NCBI GenBank assembly: GCA_050291365.1
Contig: JBNKJS010000016.1
Location: 1-64,000 of the forward strand
From: JAAGZL01 sp050291365
GTDB taxonomy: Bacteria; Pseudomonadota; Gammaproteobacteria; Chromatiales; Chromatiaceae
Reading direction: 5' to 3'
Length of the DNA: 64,000 bases
This document shows, piece after piece, positions 26,258-34,663 of this stretch (positions within the stretch are counted from its first letter, which is position 1; every line of letters starts with the position of its first letter). Under the pieces are notes generated by a model, which had not been told where the DNA came from, did not search any database, and worked only from the letters and a program-made list of their open reading frames with translations. The position numbers and the translations under genes are program-made.

Positions 26258-26956
26258 ATGTCAGACATCACATACGGTCAACTGATAAAAGATGGGTTTT
26301 GGAATAACAACCAGGCGCTGGTTGCACTTCTCGGACTCTGCCCGCTACTTGCGGTAACCAATACAGCAATCAATGGCCTGGGTCTGGGTATTGCTACCAC
26401 CGTGGTGCTTGTACTATCCAACTTCACCATATCATTGATTCGTAACATAGTGCGCAATGAGATTCGTCTGCCGGTGTTTGTATTGGTGATCGCATCTTTT
26501 GTGACTGCGGTTGAACTGAGCATGAACGCCTGGTTCTTCGAGCTCTATAAGGTTCTAGGTATCTTCATCCCGCTGATCGTTACCAACTGCGCCATCATCG
26601 GTCGCGCCGAGTCGTTTGCCTCCAAAAACAATCTGGCAAAATCCATCGTTGACGGCCTGGCCATGGGCATAGGTTTCACCCTGGTGCTGGTGGCGCTCGG
26701 CGCAATGCGTGAATTTGTTGGCATGGGCACCCTGTTCTCCCAGGCTCATTTGATGTTTGGGGAGGCCGCTAGAGGACTGACCTTTAGCATGGGCGAGGAT
26801 TTTAAAGGCGCCCTTCTAGCCATACTGCCTCCAGGCGCTTTCATCGGGCTTGGACTGATGCTGGCCTTGAAGAACAACGCTGACCACTCTGCTGAGAAGC
26901 GTGCAAAAGCAAAAGAGCTTAAGGAAGAGACTGACACAGTAGCTCAGGCTTCTTAA
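26258..26956 (+). CDS. rnfE: Rnf complex subunit E
   Basis: RnfE is the membrane subunit paired with RnfA. The 232 residues have six helices and the landmarks NNQALVALLGLCPLLAVTN and PLIVTNCAIIGRAE, the latter with the conserved Cys. A charged Lys/Glu-rich tail ends the protein. It closes the rnfABCDGE operon. In E. coli and many relatives nth follows directly; here a minus-strand regulator-like gene of 1.6 kb is inserted between the two. Confidence 0.97.
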   Translation: MSDITYGQLIKDGFWNNNQALVALLGLCPLLAVTNTAINGLGLGIATTVVLVLSNFTISLIRNIVRNEIRLPVFVLVIASFVTAVELSMNAWFFELYKVLGIFIPLIVTNCAIIGRAESFASKNNLAKSIVDGLAMGIGFTLVLVALGAMREFVGMGTLFSQAHLMFGEAARGLTFSMGEDFKGALLAILPPGAFIGLGLMLALKNNADHSAEKRAKAKELKEETDTVAQAS

Positions 26957-27004
26957 ACTTTTAAACTAAAAACCTGATCAGAACTCGACCACAAAAACCA
27001 GGGA

Positions 27005-28639
27005 TCAACGACCGATTAATGCCATCTCCATGGCATCAACCAACTGATCATGAATAAATGGCTTCCTGATCAAGACAGCAGAACCATATTTGGTTAAATC
27101 CAGACAGTTGCGCCTGTAGGCAAGGACCACCAATGGCAGATCGCCGCCAAGGACATCATGACAAATATCTATAATACGCGCCAAACCCTTACCAGTAGGT
27201 GAATCAGCAATAATAATTATATCAACGTCCCGGCTTTCCCTTAATCCAGAGATGCTACCACTCAACTCGGCAACCCTATCCACCGTCTCAACACTCATCT
27301 TCTGTTCAACACAGCATCTGACTATCTCATCTCTACTTGTTTTATTGGTTTCAATAATAAATGCCTTCTTTCCCTGCAAACTGGACTGTTTGAATGCCTT
27401 ACCCCCCTCATAGTCATCTGTTATTGCAGGAAAATTAAACCAGCAAATTACCCCATCCTCTCTAGAGCCGACCCCAAACTTCCCCCCCATCAGAGAGATA
27501 AGCCTGCAAGCAAAACTATTCCCTAGATCGGGGCTTAACTCTTCTTTAGCGTCAGATATACCGGATGTGACCATAGAGTCATCATCGAAATCCATATCCT
27601 CTTCTGACACAAGCGACGCGATCCCCTTAATCTCAAATAACAACATTTCAAGATTGGAGCTATCGATCTGAACCCTAACCTGCAGCTCATCACCCAAACA
27701 ACTATTGATGGCAGATTTCAATATATTAGTCAGCGCCTGCTTTAGCCTTTGCTCATCGCCAACTACAATCCTGGGCACTCCGGATGCAACGGAACACACC
27801 AACTCTATCTTTCTTGCCACCGCAGTTTTTACTAAGGCTGAACATACCTCCGTTATTACGGCATGCATATCAAATGGAACAGACTGAAGGTGTAATTGCT
27901 CCGACTCCAGCTTGTGGAAATCCAGAACATCTCCGATAAGAGAATCAAGTAATGAAGCAGATGATTTAATATCATCGACCTTATCCAGTTGCTCCATATT
28001 CAATTTTAAAGCAGAGAGATCTTTTGATGTTGCAACTATGTCCACAAGTGGCCCACGCATTTCATTCGTCATAGATGCCAGAAATCTACCAACCATGCGG
28101 TTTGAACTCTCTGCATCACTCCGCGCCATTTGTAGCTGCTCCATTAGGGAGTGTTGATAGATAGGCAGGACCACCAGCACCAACAAAACGAACGATGCTT
28201 CAAAGAAATACTCTCCCCACTGGCCCAACAGGGTCAATACAGCAGAAAAGGCCAAGATACTAAGAATTGATGCGGCGGTAAGATGCCATCTACCAAAGCG
28301 CATCCCGTAGGACACAAATATCCAGATATAAAAAAGAAAGAATGGACTGGATGCCTCACCAGTTAGATAGATGCAAACCGTTGCGGCCGATACATCCACT
28401 ATCAAGGAAGCATAGACTCTCTCCTCAAAGACCGGACGAATCACCACACTAATTAGAATAGATATAAAAAACAGCAGGTAGGCTGCAAACAGAATAAAAA
28501 AACTATTAATGTCTACATCATATCGATCAGACAACACACCTGCTGATACGTAAATTACGGCAACACACCAAATTGCCAAACGAACCATTGCCGATTGAAA
28601 CTCTAGATTTTTGTATAATGAAGGACTAAGCACGCGCAT
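27005..28639 (-). CDS. RpfC-like hybrid sensor kinase homologue lacking the phosphoacceptor histidine (pseudo-kinase)
   Basis: The 544-residue product has five to six N-terminal TM helices (about 18-165), an RpfC-like start, a helical dimerisation domain, a kinase-like domain and a C-terminal receiver domain. The H-box that should read FLANMSHEIRTPL reads FLASMTNEMRGPL, so Asn192 replaces the phosphorylated His. The N-box (GDEQRLKQALTNILKSAINS) has Ser309 in place of the metal-binding Asn. The Gly-rich ATP loops are not recognisable. In the receiver, an acidic residue (Glu430), the candidate phospho-acceptor Asp479 and Lys526 (IRKPF) remain, while the usual Thr is absent. It could be a signalling scaffold or non-enzymatic sensor. 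Family resemblance is clear; the function is inferred. Confidence 0.85.
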   Translation of the reverse strand: MRVLSPSLYKNLEFQSAMVRLAIWCVAVIYVSAGVLSDRYDVDINSFFILFAAYLLFFISILISVVIRPVFEERVYASLIVDVSAATVCIYLTGEASSPFFLFYIWIFVSYGMRFGRWHLTAASILSILAFSAVLTLLGQWGEYFFEASFVLLVLVVLPIYQHSLMEQLQMARSDAESSNRMVGRFLASMTNEMRGPLVDIVATSKDLSALKLNMEQLDKVDDIKSSASLLDSLIGDVLDFHKLESEQLHLQSVPFDMHAVITEVCSALVKTAVARKIELVCSVASGVPRIVVGDEQRLKQALTNILKSAINSCLGDELQVRVQIDSSNLEMLLFEIKGIASLVSEEDMDFDDDSMVTSGISDAKEELSPDLGNSFACRLISLMGGKFGVGSREDGVICWFNFPAITDDYEGGKAFKQSSLQGKKAFIIETNKTSRDEIVRCCVEQKMSVETVDRVAELSGSISGLRESRDVDIIIIADSPTGKGLARIIDICHDVLGGDLPLVVLAYRRNCLDLTKYGSAVLIRKPFIHDQLVDAMEMALIGR

Positions 28640-28821
28640 TCCCAGCTTTTCCTTGTTTATTAATTACCAGCTTATAAACACTATAACCCACTTTACACTA
28701 AGGTTTTAGTGCTAATTTGGCTCCCCTCATACAATAAACAAACACAATCCCTTCTAATACGAACACAACAAATAGATAATAGAAATTATCAGCATCAAAC
28801 CAATTTCCAAAGCAAAGAGTT

Positions 28822-29463
28822 ATGAATAAATCAACACGCCTGGAAATCTTTAGCCGACTGGCGCAAGAGATAACCAACCCGACATCTGAATTGATCTTCA
28901 ACTCACCATTTGAGCTATTAATAGCTGTAATCTTATCTGCCCAAGCCACCGATCGCTCTGTAAACAAGGTGACTACTAAACTGTTTAAAAAGGCTAACTC
29001 CCCTCATCAGATGTTGGAGCTGGGCGAGGATGGACTAAAAGATATGATCAAGAGCATCGGACTGTTTAATAATAAAGCCTCACACATAATAGCGACCTGT
29101 AAGATCCTGGCTGAAAAATTCGACAGCAAGGTCCCAGAGGAGAGAAAGGCACTGGAATCACTCCCAGGCGTGGGGCGCAAGACCGCAAATGTTATCCTGA
29201 ATACCGCATTTGGACAGCCAACTATTGCAGTGGACACACATGTATTCAGGGTCTCCAACCGCACCGGCATAGCCCCAGGAAAGAGCGTATTTGAAGTGGA
29301 GAAAAGACTTTTACGCCTGGTTCCATCAGAGCACCTTCTTGATGCCCACCACTTGCTAATTCTGCATGGGCGCTATACTTGTATAGCCAGGAAACCGCGT
29401 TGTGGTTCCTGTATCATTGAAGATCTCTGTGAGTACAAGGCTAAAACGGGCCTGGATTCATAG
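28822..29463 (+). CDS. nth: Endonuclease III
   Basis: This DNA glycosylase/AP lyase removes oxidised pyrimidines. The 213-residue product keeps the helix-hairpin-helix LPGVGRKTANV with catalytic Lys120, the catalytic Asp138 in VDTHVFR, and the four Fe-S ligands Cys187, Cys194, Cys197 and Cys203. All of these fall at the E. coli residue numbers. Its promoter must lie in the 182-base gap shared with the divergent pseudo-kinase gene. DUF1841 follows after 59 bases. Confidence 0.97.
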   Translation: MNKSTRLEIFSRLAQEITNPTSELIFNSPFELLIAVILSAQATDRSVNKVTTKLFKKANSPHQMLELGEDGLKDMIKSIGLFNNKASHIIATCKILAEKFDSKVPEERKALESLPGVGRKTANVILNTAFGQPTIAVDTHVFRVSNRTGIAPGKSVFEVEKRLLRLVPSEHLLDAHHLLILHGRYTCIARKPRCGSCIIEDLCEYKAKTGLDS

Positions 29464-29522
29464 GAAGCAGGGCATTCTGATGCCAACACGTATCATCAGC
29501 GACATATTCAGAGGTTTGTTAA

Positions 29523-29954
29523 ATGTTCGGTAACGACCGAAGACAAATGCGGCGCATTTTTACCCAGGCATGGAGCAAAACAAAAAGCGGTGTGCCAATG
29601 GAACCCATGGAGAGTGTTATCGCTGGAATCATCCATCAACATCCAGAGTACCACTCCTTACTTGAACAGGAGGAGCTGGCTTTAGATAAAGATTATCTTC
29701 CAGAGGCCGGGGAAACCAATCCATTTATCCACATGTCCATGCATATCAGCCTTCAAGAGCAGATCAGTGTAAACCGTCCACCCGGTATAACCGTCGCATA
29801 TCGAGAGCTAGTCATGAGCAAGGGGGATGCACATGAAGCGGAGCATCTGATAATGGAGTGTATCGGAGAGATGCTATGGAAAGCACAGAGAAACAATAGA
29901 GCACCTGATGAACAGACATATCTTAAGTGTGTAAAGAACCTTCTGGGAAGATAG
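29523..29954 (+). CDS. DUF1841-family protein
   Basis: The 143-residue product is soluble and mostly helical, with the family landmarks MFGNDRRQMRRIF at the start, NPFIHMSMHISLQEQ in the middle and HEAEHLIMECIGEMLW near the end. His and Glu residues in the last two segments resemble a metal-binding arrangement, but no role is known. DUF1841 genes commonly follow nth in gammaproteobacteria and betaproteobacteria, and this placement supports the call. Confidence 0.88.
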   Translation: MFGNDRRQMRRIFTQAWSKTKSGVPMEPMESVIAGIIHQHPEYHSLLEQEELALDKDYLPEAGETNPFIHMSMHISLQEQISVNRPPGITVAYRELVMSKGDAHEAEHLIMECIGEMLWKAQRNNRAPDEQTYLKCVKNLLGR

Positions 29955-29996
29955 GAAATTAAAGCGCAAAAGTTCAATTGAAGAAAGGAGCTTGAT

Positions 29997-30431
29997 ATGA
30001 GTAAGACATGGGTAGTTGTGGCCGATACCAGCCGCGCACGCATCTTCAGCGCTGATACTCCTGCAAGCAAGTTATTAGAGACAGAAACATTGACCCAACC
30101 GGAAGCCAGACTACATCAAGGAGACCTGGTGAGCGATCGCCCCGGGATGGATCGCAACTCTGGCAATGGAACCCACAACATGGGGCACGAAACAGCCGCC
30201 AAAGAGGAGTTGGCTAATCGTTTCGCCGCCGAGGTGTGTAACCGCTTGGAGCAGGGCAGAATAAAATCACAGTTCGATAAACTATATATCGTGGCCGCCC
30301 CCTCATTTCTTGGGCTAATCCGTAAATATCAGACACCCGCATTAAAAAAGGTAATTGCTGGCGAGGTGTCTAAAAACATGGCTATGAAAGGAGCTGACGA
30401 GATCAAAAAGAGCCTCTTAGGGCACCTGTAG
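29997..30431 (+). CDS. Host-attachment-family protein (BaeRF-like RNase-superfamily fold)
   Basis: The 144 residues start TWVVVADTSRARIFSAD, the hallmark of the family named after an Agrobacterium host attachment protein and related to archaeal/eukaryotic release factor domains. The middle is polar with a Gly/Asn-rich loop, and the C-terminal half reads FDKLYIVAAPSFLGLIRK. A GGAG ribosome site lies 6 bases before the ATG. The attachment role is known only for the Agrobacterium member; for this protein it is not implied. Confidence 0.85.
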   Translation: MSKTWVVVADTSRARIFSADTPASKLLETETLTQPEARLHQGDLVSDRPGMDRNSGNGTHNMGHETAAKEELANRFAAEVCNRLEQGRIKSQFDKLYIVAAPSFLGLIRKYQTPALKKVIAGEVSKNMAMKGADEIKKSLLGHL

Positions 30432-30477
30432 TCAACTAAAACCAGGCTCACACCAATTTATAAATAAACTGATATAT

Positions 30478-30681
30478 TCAGGCTTCACCCTCAAAGGTGA
30501 AGCCTGCATCCTCCACCGCCTTGCTAACAAGATCGTTATCATCAACGCCTTCAACCCTTACCAGTCCAGCATCCAACATCACCTCAACCTCGGCCTCGGG
30601 AGCAACCGCCTTGATCGCTTGCTCGACAGATGCGGCACACTTGCCACAGCTCATACCTGTAACTCGAAATATACCTGACAT
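30478..30681 (-). CDS. Heavy-metal-associated domain protein, probable copper chaperone
   Basis: The 67-residue product is a single ferredoxin-like HMA domain with the metal motif GMSCGKC near residues 9-15. The ATG at 30681 has GGAG six bases upstream. It lies 120 bases downstream of copA on the same strand, suggesting a CopZ-like chaperone that hands Cu(I) to the pump. Mercury or zinc cannot be excluded from sequence alone. Confidence 0.88.
   Translation of the reverse strand: MSGIFRVTGMSCGKCAASVEQAIKAVAPEAEVEVMLDAGLVRVEGVDDNDLVSKAVEDAGFTFEGEA
30479..30506. terminator. Perfect hairpin overlapping the copper-chaperone stop codon
   Basis: An 11-bp perfect stem (30479-30489 with 30496-30506) with a 6-base loop spans the last eight codons and the stop of the chaperone gene. 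Neither side has a good T-run. It may end transcription from the convergent host-attachment gene or protect the chaperone mRNA 3' end. Confidence 0.4.
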
Positions 30682-30800
30682 TAGCCACTCCAACTCATTT
30701 TAAAAACAGATCGTTATAATTATTACTTACAGTTACAACAGACTTGTTAGTGTAGCAGTAATCCTTCTGTTATCGGTCAAATTCTTCTCCTTTTCAACCA

Positions 30801-33242
30801 CTAACCAGTGCCCCTATGTCTGCGCAGCAGCAGAGAGTTACTCACCACACTAACCGAAGACATGGCCATAGCCGCCCCGGCTATAACTGGACTCAAAACC
30901 CCGGATGCTGCCAGAGGGATAGCAATAATGTTATAGATCAGAGCCCAAAACAGATTCTGCCGTATCTTATTGTAGGTGGCATGGGAAATGGCAAGGGCCT
31001 GCACCACCAATCCGGGATCACCCCGCATCAGGGTTATGCCTGCGGTATGCATGGCCACGTCCGTACCTGTACCCATGGCCATAGCAACATCCGCCGCCGC
31101 CAGGGCCGGGGCGTCATTGATACCGTCACCCACCATGGTCACCTTGACCCCCTGACTGCGCAGCCTCTCAATCTCTGCCACCTTATCACCAGGCAGTACC
31201 TCAGCGATCACCTTATCTATGCCGATGGCGTCGGCTACCGCCTGGGCAGCATGACGATTGTCGCCACTGAGCATGATGCTGGTTACTCCTCTGCTCTTCA
31301 GCGTATGCACCATCTCCAAGACACCCTGTTTCACCGGATCGGTGACTGCAATAATACCAAGCGCAGAGTTGGTCTCACCCTGCCCGGCCACCCACATCAG
31401 GGTCTCTCCTTGGGACTCTAAGGTACGGGCCTGCTCCTGCATGGATGCGATCTCAATACCCTGTTCCCGCATCAGACGCTCATTCCCGATCACCAGGCTG
31501 TATCCATCCACCTCGGCCAAGAGACCCTTGCCTGGGATAGTGGTAAAATTCTGCACCGGCAACAACACCGCCCCCTCTGCCCCGGCATACTCCAACACCG
31601 CCTTGGCTAGTGGATGCTCGCTCCCCTGCTGGGCCGATGCCGTCAGTTGCAGCAGTCTGGATACATCGCCATCCACCGCTAGTAGCTGCTCTACCGTTGG
31701 CGCCCCCTTGGTCAGGGTGCCGGTCTTGTCGAACACCACCGTGTCTGTGTGATGGGCCAGCTCCAAGGCCTGGGCATCCTTGATCAGGATTCCCTGTCTA
31801 GCGGCGACCCCCGTTCCCACCATTATGGCCGTGGGCGTGGCCAGACCCAGGGCGCATGGGCAGGCAATCACCAGCACCGACACTGCGGAGAGAAATGCAG
31901 TTTGAATATCACCAAGCCACAGCCACCATATCAGAAAGGTAATCAGGGCAATGACCACCACCACCGGAACGAATATAGCAGATATCTGGTCCACCAGTTT
32001 CTGCACCGGCGCCTTACTGGCCTGGGCGTTCTCCACCATTCTGATGATGCGCGCCAGGGTGGACTCGGTGCCAACGTTGGTGGCTTCAATACGCAACATC
32101 CCTTCACCATTCACTGAGGCACCTGTTACCTCATCGCCGACTCCTTTCGACACAGGCATGCTCTCACCGGTCAGCATGGACTCATCTAGCTGGCTGCTTC
32201 CCTCCAGGATCAATCCATCCACCGGCAGACGCTCACCCGGACGCACCACTACGACAGCTCCACCCTGCACGCTCTCCACCGGCACCTCCACTACTCTTCC
32301 ATCCAGCTCAATGCGGGCAAACTCTGGTCGCAGGTCCATTAGGGCGCGAATGGCGGAGGTAGCGCTACGCTTGGCCCGGCCCTCCATCCATTTACCAAAC
32401 AGCACCAGGGTAATGACCATGGCCGAGGCCTCAAAATAGAGATGCCCGCCCGCGCCGCCGGTGAGTACCACGTAGGCACTCAGTCCCCAGGCTGCGCTGG
32501 TTCCCATCACCACCAACACATCCATATTGCCGGCACCGCCGCGCAGGGATTTGAATGCCCCCACATAGAAATGCCTGCCACTCCAGAACTGCACCGGGGT
32601 AGCCAAGGCAAACTGCAACCAGGGGGAGAGGGCCCACTCCATGCCAAACAGCATCAGCAGCATAGGCAGAGCCAGCGGCAGGGTAAGTAGGGCAGAGATG
32701 ATCAGCCTATTCTGTTCGCGCCGGTTTTGTCGGCGGGCATTGGCCTCAGCCTGGGCACGCTGTTCAGCAGAGGTGGTTGCAGGTGTAGCGCTAAATCCAG
32801 CCCTGGCTACCGCCGCTATCAACTCGTCCTGGCCGATGGCCCCTTGGTGAATCGTCAATGATGCCTTCTCTGTAGCCAGATTCACCGCTACCAACTCAAC
32901 CCCGGGCAGTCTGGACAACACCTTCTCCAGACGGCTAGAACATGCAGCACAGGTCATACCGCTGATATCCAGCTCTATCAGCTCAGTTGGCACCGCGAAT
33001 CCAGCCTTGGCGATGGCCGCAACAATATCGTTGACGGATATATCGCCAGCGGCCAGATCCACAGTGGCGTTTTCTGTAGCCAGACTCACCCTGGCATCCA
33101 GGATACCCGGTAATTTATTCAACACCCTCTCCAGACGACTGGAGCAGGCGGCACAGGTCATACCCTGTACCGGAAGATTAAAGCTAAGACCGTTTTCGCT
33201 ACTCACTGCTAACTTTTGCTCCGCTAGTGTAAACTTTGCCAT
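30801..33242 (-). CDS. copA: Cu(I)-translocating P1B-type ATPase
   Basis: CopA pumps excess Cu(I) out of the cytoplasm. The 813 residues carry two N-terminal HMA domains with CAAC metal sites at 30-33 and 98-101. Then come the TM helices, TGE at 358-360 (actuator), the CPC translocation motif at 461-463, the phosphorylated DKTGT at 505-509, SEHPLA of the nucleotide domain and GDGINDAPAL. This is the complete motif set of a copper P1B-1 ATPase. It is divergent from hemH and upstream of the chaperone gene. Confidence 0.96.
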   Translation of the reverse strand: MAKFTLAEQKLAVSSENGLSFNLPVQGMTCAACSSRLERVLNKLPGILDARVSLATENATVDLAAGDISVNDIVAAIAKAGFAVPTELIELDISGMTCAACSSRLEKVLSRLPGVELVAVNLATEKASLTIHQGAIGQDELIAAVARAGFSATPATTSAEQRAQAEANARRQNRREQNRLIISALLTLPLALPMLLMLFGMEWALSPWLQFALATPVQFWSGRHFYVGAFKSLRGGAGNMDVLVVMGTSAAWGLSAYVVLTGGAGGHLYFEASAMVITLVLFGKWMEGRAKRSATSAIRALMDLRPEFARIELDGRVVEVPVESVQGGAVVVVRPGERLPVDGLILEGSSQLDESMLTGESMPVSKGVGDEVTGASVNGEGMLRIEATNVGTESTLARIIRMVENAQASKAPVQKLVDQISAIFVPVVVVIALITFLIWWLWLGDIQTAFLSAVSVLVIACPCALGLATPTAIMVGTGVAARQGILIKDAQALELAHHTDTVVFDKTGTLTKGAPTVEQLLAVDGDVSRLLQLTASAQQGSEHPLAKAVLEYAGAEGAVLLPVQNFTTIPGKGLLAEVDGYSLVIGNERLMREQGIEIASMQEQARTLESQGETLMWVAGQGETNSALGIIAVTDPVKQGVLEMVHTLKSRGVTSIMLSGDNRHAAQAVADAIGIDKVIAEVLPGDKVAEIERLRSQGVKVTMVGDGINDAPALAAADVAMAMGTGTDVAMHTAGITLMRGDPGLVVQALAISHATYNKIRQNLFWALIYNIIAIPLAASGVLSPVIAGAAMAMSSVSVVSNSLLLRRHRGTG

Positions 33243-33264
33243 ATGATCAATTCTATGACCTCAT

Positions 33265-33345
33265 CCCGGCACTTGCCGGGTTCCAGAAACATCAAAGAGA
33301 TAGATTGGCTTCGCCGCTGCCTTAAGCGATCCGGCCTGCTCCGGA
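33265..33345. repeat. Degenerate palindromic intergenic repeat upstream of copA
   Basis: A 7-bp hairpin (33265-33271 with 33274-33280) and a 5-bp hairpin (33330-33334 with 33341-33345) flank a GC-richer stretch. The ends, TCATCCCGG and CCGGAGTGA, resemble the dispersed CGTCATTCCGG-type repeats found between bacterial genes. It lies in the copA-hemH divergent region and could be a decayed mobile repeat. Confidence 0.4.
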
Positions 33346-33406
33346 GTGACGGGTTGATCAGCTTTTTGCCTGACCAAGTAGACAACAATAACCCAGGATC
33401 GCTCCC

Positions 33407-34420
33407 ATGACCCAATATCATGGCCCATTTCCAGGCAGTGACCAACCAGAAACCACAGGGGTTTTACTGGTCAACCTGGGTACCCCTGACGCCCCCACCA
33501 CCTCGGCAGTACGCAGATACCTTGCGGAGTTCCTCAGCGACCCCCGAGTGGTGGAGATGCCACGCCTGCTCTGGATGTTGATACTGCACGGCATTATCCT
33601 GCGCACCCGCCCGGCCCGATCTGCGGCCGCCTATCGCAAGGTCTGGACCGACCGCGGCTCACCCCTGCTTGCCATCTCCCAAGACCAGACGGCAGCCCTA
33701 CAGCAGCAATTGGACCAGCAGACAGACCAACCGATGCGGGTAGAGCTGGCCATGCGCTACGGCAACCCATCCATCTCTGCCGGACTAGAAAGATTACGTC
33801 AGGCCAATGCCAGACGCATCATAGTGCTGCCACTCTATCCGCAATACTCAGCCACTACCAGCGCCTCCACCTTTGATGCCGTCTCTAAAACCCTGCAACA
33901 GTGGCGCTGGCTACCGGACCTGGAGTTCATCACTCACTATCATGACCACCCAGATTATATCGATGCCCTGGCCAATAGTGTGCACACCTACTGGCAACAG
34001 AACGACAAGCCGAATAAATTACTTATGTCGTTCCACGGCATACCACAGGAGTACGCCGATGCGGGGGATCCCTATCCTGATGAGTGCAAGGTAACTGCAT
34101 CGCTACTTGCTGAAGAACTCGGACTTAATGCAGATGAGTGGGCTATATCATTCCAGTCCCGACTGGGCCGTAAGGAGTGGGTCAAGCCTTACACCGACAC
34201 TACCCTGAAACAGTGGGGAGCGGCTGGTGTGAAGAAGGTTCATGTGATCTGCCCGGGATTCCCCACCGACTGTCTGGAGACCCTGGAGGAGATTGCGGTG
34301 GAGAATCGGGACTGCTTTCTTACCGCAGGTGGTGGTTACTACAGCTATATCCCGGCACTGAATAGTTCACCTGAGCATGTTCGGGTGCTGGCTGAGATTA
34401 TTAAAGCAGTGCGCAAATAA
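33407..34420 (+). CDS. hemH: Ferrochelatase
   Basis: It inserts Fe(II) into protoporphyrin IX, the last step of haem synthesis. The 337 residues include VLLVNLGTPDAPT at the start, LPLYPQYSATTSAST, the catalytic His in LMSFHGIPQEYADAGDPY, the acidic metal-path residues, and CPGFPTDCLETLEEI. AGGA lies about 8 bases before the ATG. It is divergent from copA, and the region between them holds a palindromic repeat. Confidence 0.96.
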   Translation: MTQYHGPFPGSDQPETTGVLLVNLGTPDAPTTSAVRRYLAEFLSDPRVVEMPRLLWMLILHGIILRTRPARSAAAYRKVWTDRGSPLLAISQDQTAALQQQLDQQTDQPMRVELAMRYGNPSISAGLERLRQANARRIIVLPLYPQYSATTSASTFDAVSKTLQQWRWLPDLEFITHYHDHPDYIDALANSVHTYWQQNDKPNKLLMSFHGIPQEYADAGDPYPDECKVTASLLAEELGLNADEWAISFQSRLGRKEWVKPYTDTTLKQWGAAGVKKVHVICPGFPTDCLETLEEIAVENRDCFLTAGGGYYSYIPALNSSPEHVRVLAEIIKAVRK

Positions 34421-34437
34421 CAAAAGCGAATATTTAT

Positions 34438-34601
34438 CCGCAAATGAACGCTAATTAACGCAAATACTGCTTAATTCTTCCTTCATAAAAACATCACATT
34501 AATAATTCAACAAGCCACACTTCGTAATACGCTGCACCAGTAGCAATTAGCATTTGCTCTCGCTTTTGATCTTATTTGCGTTTATTCGCGTTCATTTGCG
34601 G
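34438..34601. repeat. Imperfect 28-bp inverted repeat flanking about 108 bases downstream of hemH
   Basis: The arms are 34438-34465 and 34574-34601. The right arm, reversed and complemented, differs from the left at only two positions. Both contain GCAAATGAACGC and end with AACGCAAAT. The interval of 108 bases has no open frame. The arm motif resembles the AACGCGAATNAACGC repeats found between genes in many bacteria, and the layout is like a small non-autonomous element. I could not identify a target-site duplication. Confidence 0.6.
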
Positions 34602-34610
34602 ACTAAAACC

Positions 34611-34640
34611 AAAAAAGGCCCGACCCAACGGATCAGACCT
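34611..34640 (-). terminator. Intrinsic terminator of argG
   Basis: On the minus strand, an 11-bp stem with several G-U pairs (34630-34640 with 34616-34626, loop GTT) is followed by a run of T (34611-34615). It lies 23 bases after the argG stop codon. Confidence 0.75.
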
Positions 34641-34663
34641 CTTTAGTTATCACCGGCTAAACT

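Noticed and set aside
33224..33445. 73-codon minus-strand frame across the copA-hemH gap
   Set aside because: It is low-complexity translated repeat (LRQRRSQSISLMFLEPGK) with no ribosome site and overlaps hemH; explained by the intergenic palindromic repeat.
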